Shown piece after piece: positions 8,985-15,416 of a stretch of 30,209 nt of DNA (position 1 is its first letter; each line of letters starts with the position of its first letter). Position numbers and translations under genes: made by a program. The notes below the pieces were generated by a model that saw only the letters and a list, made by a program, of their open reading frames with translations, was not told where the DNA came from and did not search any database. Source of the DNA: an uncultured Lachnospiraceae bacterium (GTDB lineage Bacteria > Bacillota > Clostridia > Lachnospirales > Lachnospiraceae); assembly GCA_910585465.1 (NCBI GenBank), contig CAJUEW010000026.1, forward strand, positions 1-30,209, in the 5' to 3' direction.

Positions 8985-10136
8985 CTATCCTGCTTTTACA
9001 GTCAGTGTGTGGACTTTGCCGCTTAATACATATCCTTTCGGTGCTGTAATTTCCTTTACATAGTAGGTTCCTGCCACAAGCGCATTGGATTTCGCATAAC
9101 CGTTCCCGTCTGTAGTCATGGTGCCTACCTTATTGGTGCATCCGCTGTCGGAATAAATCCCGTATACGGCTCCTTTCAGCTTCACGCCGCTGGATTCATC
9201 GGTCTTGACGATCTCCCCATACCCGATGTTTTCCGTCTTTACCTTAAAATAGGCATGGATAGGATCGGCGCTAGGTCTTTCCGAAACAAACTCCTGATAA
9301 TTTGCTTTTTCCGTAAGCCAGAACACGCAGCTTGAAGTAGTCTCCACCTCGCCTGCCGTGGAGTTCATGGTTGCCATTGTCGCCGCCGTGTTTACTTCCT
9401 TACTGGAAATGGTGACGCTGTTCCCGTTCTTTTCCACCTTGTACCCGCTCAGCGAAATATCAAAGCTGCCAAGTACGCCGTTGCTGTCAGTAAGGGTTTT
9501 CTCGAAACGCTGGTTCCCCTCATTCCATTTCAGCTCATAAGTTTCCGCACCGCTCTGTGTCCTGCTGGCAAAACTCGGTCTTGTGGCATTGTAAGACTTA
9601 TTGATATTATCTTTCAGGCTTGAATAATAGCCGTATGACGCTGACGGGTTCGGCGCTGTATCGCACAGCTTCCTTGCTGCCGAATCGCCGCTGCCTGTGC
9701 CAAACAGGTTCCCCACGATCACCCACACCATTGCCTGTGTCGCTATGAACTGATCACACTGGTCATTTGACGGCGCTGAAGCGCTGTTGCTGTTAAAGCC
9801 AAAATAAAGGCAGTAACTTAACAGCTTTTCCTGCTGTGCCGTCATGGAAGTGCTTGAATTAGGGTAGCTGTTCATGAGCTGCCCTCCGTCTGCCGCCAGT
9901 CCAAAATTCATGCAGTAGGCGGCATTGCCGTCCAGAATGGCATACAGGACTTTCCCGTGGTTATAGCCTGCCTTTAACTCGCTTACCTCGCCGGATGCCC
10001 TTGTTGACGCATACCAGAACGAGATGTTTGCGCTGGAACTTGCCGCAAATGCAGTTGTCCCATTGCCCAACAGCGTTGTAAAGACCGTGAGCAGGGCTAA
10101 GAATCCTGCCATAAATCTTTTAATTTTCTGTTTCAT
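8985..10136 (-). pseudogene. SpaA-like LPXTG-type adhesin with thioester domain, N-terminal fragment
   Basis: The fragment starts at ATG 10136 with AAGGAGG 8 nt upstream. Residues 1-31 are a Sec signal peptide (KIKRFMAGFLALLTVFTTLL, cleavage near AFA-AS). Next comes a thioester domain: C75 in AYCMNFGL and Q134 in IATQAMVW fit the Cys-Gln pair that forms the internal thioester used for covalent host binding. A first CnaB repeat follows (LKGAVYGIYSDSG, AGTYYVKEITAPKGYVLSG). Translation ends at TAG 8985-8987 after VKAG, but the same frame resumes with family sequence, so the original protein ran through. Such proteins are common surface proteins of Tn1549-like ICEs and may assist mating-pair contact. 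As it stands, a secreted 383-aa product without wall anchor is the most that would be made. Confidence 0.85.
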
Positions 10137-10161
10137 TCAGATTTCCTCCTTATAATAGGGC

Positions 10162-10192
10162 AAAAAAATAACAAGCCATATAAAGTGGCTTG
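10162..10192 (-). terminator. Intrinsic terminator between lipoprotein and adhesin genes
   Basis: On the minus strand a 7-bp stem (CAAGCCA/TGGCTTG, 10172-10178 with 10186-10192, 7-nt loop) is followed by a run of Ts. It lies upstream of the adhesin start and downstream of the lipoprotein stop, so it could reduce readthrough into the adhesin. Confidence 0.65.
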
Positions 10193-10257
10193 CCATTTTC
10201 CGTTTACTGTTACTCTGTTTTGTTCCTTTCATCTTCATCAATACATCGGTATGCCCC

Positions 10258-11049
10258 TTACCTGTAACAGCGGAACTCATAAAAATCTGTCCCGTTCAGG
10301 TTATACACCCCTGCATACTCAATGTAAAACACAGGTTCCGTTTCCAGCAGCATCATCCCCGCAATATAATCCGCTATTTCATCCTCACTGCCAAGTTTCC
10401 TGCCGGACGTGGTGGACGCACTGTTTAAGTCTGTCTCCACAAAGACGCTGTAATACCCCAGTCCGTCATACGGATAATAGGAATTGTATTCTTCCTGCGT
10501 TATCTTCCCCTCCGCCAGCAGGCTTGTAAGGTTGTCCGTGGTGGTTATCATGCCGCCCGCCTGACACTTTGCAACTGCCTGACTGCATACGGAAACGGGA
10601 TCATATGATACTGCGGTCACTGTCTGTTCCTGCTGCTTTGTTTCCTCCTGTTTCGCCTCTTCCGGCTCTGTCTCTTCCGGCTTTGTTTCCTCCTGTTTCG
10701 TTTCTTCCTGCTTTGGCACGTCTGTACTGCCCTGTGCAGGTTCCGTTTCCTCTTTCTGCCCCGGCTGGCTCGCAGGCTTGGGTTCGGGCGTTTCCTCTGC
10801 CGCCTTGTCCCCCTCTTCCTGCCCCGTCTCTTTCGCCGTTTCCTTTTCGGTCTGCTCTTTTCCGGCATCCCCGTTTTCTGCCTGATCCGCAGCAGGGACT
10901 TTTTTATCCTCCGCCATATCCGGTTCCTCAGTGTCTGTTACTGTTTCAGTTGCTTCCGTCTCCATATCAGGTACAACATTGTCCTTATTGCCGCATCCGG
11001 CAGCAAGCATGATAGTTACGGATAAAATCAAGAATAATCTCTTTTTCAT
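10258..11049 (-). CDS. Secreted lipoprotein with E/K/T/P-rich spacer
   Basis: A 263-aa protein from ATG 11049 (MKKRLFLIL); an upstream GTG would add three residues, but AGGTGA is well placed for the ATG. A type II signal peptide ends in the lipobox MLAAGC (C19), so the mature protein is lipid-anchored outside the membrane. Residues about 25-140 are low-complexity, rich in Glu, Lys, Thr and Pro (repeats of KQEETK), which would act as a flexible stalk. The last ~120 residues form a small globular domain (SYDPVSVCSQAVAKCQAGGM ... DFYEFRCYR) that I do not recognise, with three cysteines. It sits just upstream of the adhesin, and the ParM/partner cluster precedes it. A cell-surface role in conjugation is plausible but unproven. 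Confidence 0.85.
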   Translation of the reverse strand: MKKRLFLILSVTIMLAAGCGNKDNVVPDMETEATETVTDTEEPDMAEDKKVPAADQAENGDAGKEQTEKETAKETGQEEGDKAAEETPEPKPASQPGQKEETEPAQGSTDVPKQEETKQEETKPEETEPEEAKQEETKQQEQTVTAVSYDPVSVCSQAVAKCQAGGMITTTDNLTSLLAEGKITQEEYNSYYPYDGLGYYSVFVETDLNSASTTSGRKLGSEDEIADYIAGMMLLETEPVFYIEYAGVYNLNGTDFYEFRCYR

Positions 11050-11067
11050 ATGAATCACCTATCCTTT

Positions 11068-11122
11068 CCCCATAAGGGGAAGGCAGGCTGTGTCCGTGTA
11101 CCGCTGTCCTCTCCCTTATGGG
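11068..11122 (-). other. Long RNA hairpin just upstream of the lipoprotein start
   Basis: Arms of 15 bp (11068-11082 and 11108-11122, two mismatches) enclose a 25-nt loop. Each arm carries a copy of CCCATAAGGG or its complement. In the transcript it ends shortly before the lipoprotein ribosome site and has no T-run, so it could stabilise the mRNA or limit ribosome access rather than terminate. Confidence 0.55.
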
Positions 11123-11133
11123 CAGACTCTGTA

Positions 11134-11184
11134 TCATTTACACGGGACACATATCAGTTCAGGGCTGTCCCGTATTCTGTGCAT
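11134..11184 (-). CDS. Candidate 16-aa micro-ORF
   Basis: MHRIRDSPELICVPCK, from an ATG with GGAGG 9 nt upstream (11194-11198 on the complement). It directly follows the 27-aa ORF in the same operon. Only the ribosome site supports it. A shorter overlapping ORF (MKQCTEYG) could use the same site. Confidence 0.3.
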   Translation of the reverse strand: MHRIRDSPELICVPCK

Positions 11185-11205
11185 TGTTTCATTCCTCCTA
11201 TGAGG

Positions 11206-11289
11206 CTACTTCATTTTGCCCCAATATGCAAGCATTCTTTTCAGTCTCTTGTTCTTTGCATATGCCTTGTAAAATTTCAGCATCCACAT
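11206..11289 (-). CDS. 27-aa basic peptide gene
   Basis: MWMLKFYKAYAKNKRLKRML followed by AYWGKMK, a short, strongly basic and aromatic, probably helical peptide. GGAGG lies 8 nt before the ATG at 11289. It follows the 60-aa membrane peptide gene by 14 nt, in the gap before the lipoprotein gene. A longer frame continues upstream to 11493, but it overlaps the 60-aa gene and its upstream part has no protein-like character. No function is recognised. Confidence 0.55.
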   Translation of the reverse strand: MWMLKFYKAYAKNKRLKRMLAYWGKMK

Positions 11290-11303
11290 ATTTACCACCT
11301 CCT

Positions 11304-11486
11304 TCATCGTCTGCCAGCGGAAACACCTGCCATCGTCAGCACAATCCTCATAACAAGGTCGAGTAACAGCAGGAACAGTTTCGCTATCCCAAGCACCAGC
11401 TTCAATGCCACAAGCACCGCCTGTAATATCCATTTCAATATGGTAAGCAATACCACTCTGGTCTTTCTTAAAACTATCCCTGCCAT
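11304..11486 (-). CDS. 60-aa hydrophobic membrane peptide
   Basis: The start is ATG 11486 with AGGAGG 8 nt upstream, overlapping nothing and placed 12 nt after the RHH-like gene stop. The product begins MAGIVLRKTRVVLLTILKWI and then has a long Leu/Ile/Val-rich stretch (about residues 12-53) broken by single Lys and Asp residues, so one or two membrane helices with a basic N-terminus. It is tightly packed in the ParM operon. Peptides of this kind recur at this place in Tn1549-like elements as I recall them; the role is unknown. Confidence 0.7.
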   Translation of the reverse strand: MAGIVLRKTRVVLLTILKWILQAVLVALKLVLGIAKLFLLLLDLVMRIVLTMAGVSAGRR

Positions 11487-11498
11487 AAAACATTCCTC

Positions 11499-11933
11499 CT
11501 ATCCCCAGTTGTCAACCAGTTCCATCATGGTTGGATCATCTGTTTCCTTTGCATCGTCCGTCGCTTTCATTGCCGTGCTATCCGTGCTGCCCCTGCCCGT
11601 GGCTCCCTCCACCACCCTCACTGTCCCGGCTCCGAGCGCCGCCCCAAGCAGCATGATAATCTCACTCTTGACTTCGTTTTTCAACTCTGACCGTATACCG
11701 TCCAGATCGTCCCTTGTAATGTACCCTGCATCTTTCTTCGGTTCCCCTGCCCCTTTCACAAGGCTTTCATCATTCAGGCTGCGGATATAAAAATCTACCG
11801 CATCGACAATGAACTGATTGACAGATTTGTGTATTTCCGTATTCAGCTCCGCCAGAATCTTGTGTACCCTGCAATGCTGTTCATTATCGAGGTTGAGCCG
11901 GACATTATGATAGCAGATATTTGATTTTGCCAT
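11499..11933 (-). CDS. ParR-like DNA-binding partner of the ParM protein
   Basis: A 144-aa protein from ATG 11933 (MAKSNICYHNVRLNLDNEQH), with GGAG about 8 nt upstream; an in-frame GTG at 11942 is the alternative. The N-terminal ~60 residues (VRLNLDNEQHCRVHKILAEL ... SVNQFIVDAVDFYI) look like a ribbon-helix-helix fold: a short strand followed by two helices. The rest is a helical, then Gly/Ala- and Thr/Asp-rich tail, as expected for an adaptor that touches filaments. It begins 11 nt after the ParM-like gene, the order seen in parMR operons. ParR proteins bind centromere repeats and seed ParM filaments. The name is inferred from position and fold, not from close similarity. Confidence 0.65.
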   Translation of the reverse strand: MAKSNICYHNVRLNLDNEQHCRVHKILAELNTEIHKSVNQFIVDAVDFYIRSLNDESLVKGAGEPKKDAGYITRDDLDGIRSELKNEVKSEIIMLLGAALGAGTVRVVEGATGRGSTDSTAMKATDDAKETDDPTMMELVDNWG

Positions 11934-11944
11934 ATGCCCCACTC

Positions 11945-12868
11945 CTATCCTATCTGGTTACGATGCTTTGCAAGGAAAATCCTGCCAAGCTGTTCATACC
12001 CCTTTGCATTTGCCTTGATGTCCTCAATGTAGCGGATATTCCCGCCGTCATGAGAACCGAACAGCCTCATGACTGCCGCCCCGCCGCCTACGAACACAAT
12101 CGGTATCACATCGAGGTTGTAACCATGTTCTTTCAGGGTATTGTAGACTTTCTGTGCAAAATCATGCAGGCAGTCCTTTACAATGTTCATGTACTTATCC
12201 GGCAATGCTGCCTCTCCGGTAGCCATGACCTGCTGTATCACGTTTTCCTCAAGTTCCTGCCCGATCTGCCTGTTACATTCCTCATTGATTATTCTCATGC
12301 AGCGGATAAGTCCCTGCTGGCTTGTGATACATTCCGCCTCATTCGGCTTGCCATTCTCTATCGGCATGATGTCAATGGTCCAGCTTCCTATATCCACCAC
12401 TACCACACGTCCCGGCAAAGTTCTCAACTGCTCTGCAACCGCCGCATAGCATTGTGGGAATACGGACACCCTTGCTATCCTTGCCGTGTACTTCTCTTTC
12501 TCAAAGCGGAAACCGATTTCTTTCTTCTTAGACAGATAATCAATGAAGTCCTGCTTCTCTGCACCAAACCTTGTCAGGGGAAGTCCTACCGATAAAAGAA
12601 CATCCGCATTTTTCATTCCCCGTCTGTTCAATTCCTTTGCGATTGCCGCAAGGGTAAGCAGATAGAAGTTGTCATTCTCAACTTTCGTGTCCCTGACCTC
12701 AAGACGTTTCCCGCCTACCTTGTAATACTTTCCGTCCAGTTCCACCACATCATCATAAAATGCGGGTTCCGTTGTAATTTCCTTTACCCCTGTTGTAAAA
12801 ATCTGTGTAGCTGTTTTCATATTCGACCAGCCATGATCGATACCGATTACTTCAATATGTTTTTCCAT
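11945..12868 (-). CDS. ParM/StbA-type actin-like ATPase
   Basis: A 307-aa protein from ATG 12868 (MEKHIEVIGIDHGWSNMK). GGAGG lies about 9 nt upstream; an in-frame ATG at 12895 overlaps the previous gene and is less likely. Actin-fold motifs are all present: phosphate-1 GIDHGWSN (9-16), phosphate-2 VVDIGSWTID (D159, D166) and the adenosine motif VFVGGGA (G261-G263). ParM proteins polymerise with ATP and push DNA copies apart, helping low-copy circular DNA to be inherited. On an ICE this would stabilise the excised circular form. Neighbours are a ParR-like gene downstream and possible centromere repeats in the operon leader at 13839-13863. Function from family is firm, role on the element inferred. 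Confidence 0.93.
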   Translation of the reverse strand: MEKHIEVIGIDHGWSNMKTATQIFTTGVKEITTEPAFYDDVVELDGKYYKVGGKRLEVRDTKVENDNFYLLTLAAIAKELNRRGMKNADVLLSVGLPLTRFGAEKQDFIDYLSKKKEIGFRFEKEKYTARIARVSVFPQCYAAVAEQLRTLPGRVVVVDIGSWTIDIMPIENGKPNEAECITSQQGLIRCMRIINEECNRQIGQELEENVIQQVMATGEAALPDKYMNIVKDCLHDFAQKVYNTLKEHGYNLDVIPIVFVGGGAAVMRLFGSHDGGNIRYIEDIKANAKGYEQLGRIFLAKHRNQIG

Positions 12869-12891
12869 TCCGTTTTTCCTCCATATCTTTT

Positions 12892-13170
12892 TCATGTTGT
12901 TTTATCTCTCCTTAAAATCTTTCTCATGCAGGGAAAACAATACCTTTCCGCCTTTCTGTACGGACATTCAAAACACATATTTTCCTTGTCCTGCTCCGTG
13001 ATTTCAGGCTTGCTTTCTTCCTTAACACACTTCTTGGCAAGACACTGACTGTTGTTTCCGTAAAAGAACTTGCAGCGCATACAGTCTCTCAGGTCTTTTT
13101 CAAGTTTTACCTGTGCCGCAATACCCCCGCTTTGCTTTGGAGCGTCCTGCACCCTTACGTTAATTCCCAT
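12892..13170 (-). CDS. Cys-rich, probably zinc-binding protein
   Basis: A 92-aa protein from ATG 13170 (MGINVRVQDAPKQSGGIAAQ). The start overlaps the end of the 47-aa gene, suggesting translational coupling; a longer frame to 13251 lacks a ribosome site. Eight cysteines fall in two groups, C30/C33/C43/C48 (CMRC...C...C) and C66/C69/C78/C81 (CFEC...CFPC), which would suit two zinc sites. The C-terminus is basic (RKILRRDK). It lies immediately upstream of ParM in the operon. I do not recognise a named family; nucleic-acid or protein binding is a guess from composition. Confidence 0.75.
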   Translation of the reverse strand: MGINVRVQDAPKQSGGIAAQVKLEKDLRDCMRCKFFYGNNSQCLAKKCVKEESKPEITEQDKENMCFECPYRKAERYCFPCMRKILRRDKTT

Positions 13171-13303
13171 CCACGCCACCCGCCTCTCTTGCGGCGGAAA
13201 GCCTGTATATCTCCTCCATTCTTCTGTCTGCCAACCCTGCTGATCTTGCAAGGGAAAAGTATAGCAAAAGCACCACTGCCACTATAATTCCTGCTCCTAT
13301 CAT
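13160..13303 (-). CDS. 47-aa single-span membrane peptide
   Basis: Start ATG 13303 with GGAGG 8 nt upstream. The sequence begins MIGAGIIVAVVLLLYFSLAR, one clear N-terminal membrane helix, followed by a charged cytoplasmic-like tail (LADRRMEEIYRLSAAREAGG). Both ends overlap neighbours: its ATG overlaps the preceding stop (ATGA) and its end overlaps the next ATG. This arrangement, with the hydrophobic profile, argues strongly for a real gene. Function unknown. Confidence 0.75.
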   Translation of the reverse strand: MIGAGIIVAVVLLLYFSLARSAGLADRRMEEIYRLSAAREAGGVDGN

Positions 13304-13692
13304 CTGCCGCCCCTCCTTTTCTGCTCCGCTTTCTTCCTCTGCTCTGCTTCCATCCGCTCGACATACTCACGAATGTCTATTAAATCCTCTAAATCATAGA
13401 TTTTGGAACTCATAGCACGGTCAACATTTTCAGGGGTACATTCGCCATGTTCTGTCAGTGCTTCTATTACTTTCTGTTTGATTTCTTCCTGCACAGAATC
13501 CGGCATTGCTGCTATATAGTGCGGCGGCAGCTTTGAAACTTCTGCGATTACCTCCTTTTCATATCCGTAAGTCTTTTCAAAGTCACTTAGGAATTTTTCT
13601 TTTGCCAATACTGCTTTTACCTTGTTTTCCTCACTGGCTAACTCCACCAGTCCGTCTAAAAACTGAATCAGCTCTCTCTTTGTCATTGCCAC
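13300..13692 (-). CDS. 130-aa helical protein, first gene of the ParM operon
   Basis: From GTG 13692 (read as MAMTKRELIQFLDGLVELAS), with GGAGG 8 nt upstream. A TTG at 13773 would extend it by 27 residues through the leader hairpin, with AGGTAGG nearby, but that stretch overlaps a terminator-like structure. The protein is mostly charged helix, with EKTYGYEKEVIAEVSKLPPH in the middle and a very basic C-terminus (EAEQRKKAEQKRRGGR) that could bind nucleic acid. I do not recognise the family. It opens an operon that continues with the 47-aa peptide, Cys-rich protein, ParM and its partner. Confidence 0.75.
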   Translation of the reverse strand: MAMTKRELIQFLDGLVELASEENKVKAVLAKEKFLSDFEKTYGYEKEVIAEVSKLPPHYIAAMPDSVQEEIKQKVIEALTEHGECTPENVDRAMSSKIYDLEDLIDIREYVERMEAEQRKKAEQKRRGGR

Positions 13693-13716
13693 TTTCTTTC
13701 CCTCCTTTTTTTGCAA

Positions 13717-13786
13717 TAAAAAAGGTAGGAGTAAGTTAGCAATGTCAAACGGATTATCCGTTTTGAGAGCCAATTTAGTCCTACCT
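13717..13786 (-). terminator. Leader hairpin 2 with T-run (possible attenuator)
   Basis: On the minus strand the arm AGGTAGGACTAAATT (13772-13786) pairs with 13723-13737 (two mismatches), followed by six Ts (13717-13722). Inside the loop is a second hairpin with 8-bp arms (AAACGGAT at 13747-13754, complement at 13756-13763). It lies immediately upstream of the first operon gene. Confidence 0.65.
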
Positions 13787-13838
13787 AAATAATTTTTATA
13801 TTAAATTTTCACCTCGCATTCCACTAAAAGCCAAAGCC

Positions 13839-13863
13839 CGACCATATCAGTATCGACCATATC
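13839..13863. repeat. Two direct repeats CGACCATATC, 15-bp spacing
   Basis: CGACCATATC occurs at 13839-13848 and 13854-13863. It is in the leader upstream of the operon that encodes ParM and its partner. Short iterons in this place are typical of parC-like centromeres or of operator sites; two copies are few for a centromere. Confidence 0.55.
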
Positions 13864-13924
13864 TGACTTTCGTAATGTAGGTTTTGAATTGTTCAGCGCT
13901 GCCCATTCCTAACCCCAATCAGGT

Positions 13925-13992
13925 ATAAAAAATAGGACTAAATTAGGCTTAACCCCTTGATTTTACTGGGTTTCTTCTAACTTAGTCCTATT
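13925..13992 (-). terminator. Leader hairpin 1 with T-run
   Basis: Arms of 16 bp (13977-13992 and 13931-13946) differ at one position that is still a G-U pair in RNA. Six Ts follow on the minus strand. It has the form of a strong intrinsic terminator at the element/AKR junction, and its arms share TAGGACTAA with hairpin 2. A TATAAT-like box (13990-13995) lies at its base without a good -35. Confidence 0.7.
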
Positions 13993-14402
13993 ATAACACG
14001 GGCATCAATATAGCCCACATCCAATTTTTTTAGCGCCTCGTCGATAGCCTTGCCCGCATATCCGTACTGATTCGGATACAATTTAGTAGTTACAAAAATT
14101 TCTTCGCGCCGTATCCCCGATCTTCTGATACCCTCACCAACTTCCTTCTCATTACCGTAAAAAGAAGCGGTGTCAATTAACCGATAGCCATTCTGAATGG
14201 CAGTACATATTGAATTGATACAAACACGTCCATGTAAACTGTAGGTTCCAAGCCCCACCATCGGCATATCATATCCACTGCTTAATGTAATGACGGGCGC
14301 CTTTCCGTTTATCCCACTTGCGAGAACCTTCTCAATTTGCCTTGCAAATCGAGAAGTATCAAATAGCCTCGCATCAGCTCTGCTATTTTCAATACCATTC
14401 AT
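13977..14402 (-). pseudogene. Aldo/keto reductase, truncated at the ICE junction
   Basis: From ATG 14402 (MNGIENSRADARLFDTSRFA), overlapping the end of the upstream reductase by 14 nt. It matches the family up to KKLDVGYID (residue 133, near 14004); the last eight residues are encoded by unrelated sequence. The catalytic Asp, Tyr and Lys are present (D77 and Y82 in IDTASFYG, K107 in VTTKLYPNQ), but the His that follows in LLHHP-type sequence and the entire second half of the barrel are missing. A half-barrel cannot fold into an active enzyme, so this is a broken gene. It was the last gene of the island's operon before the element sequence interrupted it. Confidence 0.85.
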
Positions 14403-15414
14403 GCTTTTCACCTCTGTCCAGTTCTGCAATCTGCCCCATTTCTTCCTCTGTCAATTCAAAACCAAAAATGTCCAGATTTTCTCTGATATGGTCGGGATTG
14501 CTGGAACCAGGAATAACAACAATGCCTCTTTGCAGGTTCCACCGAAGAATAACCTGTGCCGGTGTAACATTATGTGCCGCTGCAATCGCAACGATCACTT
14601 CATCCCCAAACAATTCTGCGGTATGACCTCTGCCTCCAAATGGAAACCACCCCTCCACCACAATACCCAATTCCTGGATATAAGGAACTACATCCTTTTC
14701 CTGATAATAAGGATGAATTTCATTCTGAACAACAGCAGGTGTAATCGTAATCTGTGGCAGAAATTCTTCCAATTCCTCAATATACCAGTTCGACAAGCCA
14801 ATAGAACGAATTTTCCCATCACGGACAGCCTGTTCCAATGCTTTATAGGCTTCTACATCTCTTGCCCCCGGATGGTGCAGCAGCATTAAATCAATGTATT
14901 CTATATCCATTGTTTCAAGCGCTTTATCAATAGCCGCCTCTGCATCAGAAAACTGGTTCGGGTAGAGCTTTGTGGTAACAAATATTTCTTCTCTTGATAC
15001 ATGGCTGTTACGCACCGCCTCACCCACACTTTTTTCCGTTCCATAGAAAGAAGCCGTATCAATCAGCCTCCCGCCGTTTTCAAACAAAGCTGTAACAGAA
15101 GCCACACACTCGTCATGGGATAATGCGTATGTCCCAAGCCCGGCAACCGGCATTTCATACCCGCTGTTTAACCGTACAGTTCCATTTTCTAAATTAAAAA
15201 CAGCAATACCTTCTGTTTCAGGTTCATTCTCAGTTTCCTTTTCTTCCTCCGTTTCTGTTCTTTGGGATTCCGGGATTTGCACATTGTCCTGCGTTTGCAG
15301 CTCTCTGGAAATTTCCGTCTGTCTGTCCTCCTTCGGCACTTTGCTGCAGGCAATCAGGCACATCACAACCACAAGTACCGACAGTAAAAACGGTATCTTT
15401 TTCATTATCCTCAT
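14389..15414 (-). CDS. Aldo/keto reductase with lipoprotein signal peptide
   Basis: A 341-aa protein from ATG 15414 (MRIMKKIPFLLSVLVVVMCL), GGAGG 7 nt upstream and only 2 nt after the nitroreductase stop. The N-terminus is a lipoprotein signal with lipobox LIAC (C23), then a Glu/Thr/Gln-rich spacer to about residue 70. The reductase domain follows with the full tetrad: D119 and Y124 (LIDTASFYG), K149 (VTTKLYPNQ), H180 (LMLLHHPG), and the NADPH-binding VIPGSSNPDHIRENL near the end. AKRs normally work in the cytoplasm with NADPH, so predicted export is unusual; the signal may instead act as a membrane tether. Paralogous to the truncated gene that follows. Confidence 0.9.
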   Translation of the reverse strand: MRIMKKIPFLLSVLVVVMCLIACSKVPKEDRQTEISRELQTQDNVQIPESQRTETEEEKETENEPETEGIAVFNLENGTVRLNSGYEMPVAGLGTYALSHDECVASVTALFENGGRLIDTASFYGTEKSVGEAVRNSHVSREEIFVTTKLYPNQFSDAEAAIDKALETMDIEYIDLMLLHHPGARDVEAYKALEQAVRDGKIRSIGLSNWYIEELEEFLPQITITPAVVQNEIHPYYQEKDVVPYIQELGIVVEGWFPFGGRGHTAELFGDEVIVAIAAAHNVTPAQVILRWNLQRGIVVIPGSSNPDHIRENLDIFGFELTEEEMGQIAELDRGEKHEWY

Positions 15415-15416
15415 AG

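Noticed and set aside
8367..8987. Alternative genetic code for the whole window
   Set aside because: Other genes here use TAG or TGA as ordinary stops (for example TAG after the ParR-like gene), so global recoding is not supported; only local suppression remains possible.
11206..11493. A 95-codon minus-strand frame
   Set aside because: Its first two thirds overlap the 60-aa membrane peptide gene and look random. Only the last 27 codons, which have their own GGAGG, were kept.
11050..12595. Plus-strand open frames of 246 and 224 codons
   Set aside because: They are antisense to the ParM, ParR-like and small-peptide genes, have no ribosome sites, and their translations look like frame shadows.
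13155..13370. A 71-codon Arg/Gly/Ser-rich frame
   Set aside because: It overlaps three better-supported genes (130-aa, 47-aa and Cys-rich), lacks a ribosome site, and has the composition of an out-of-frame reading.
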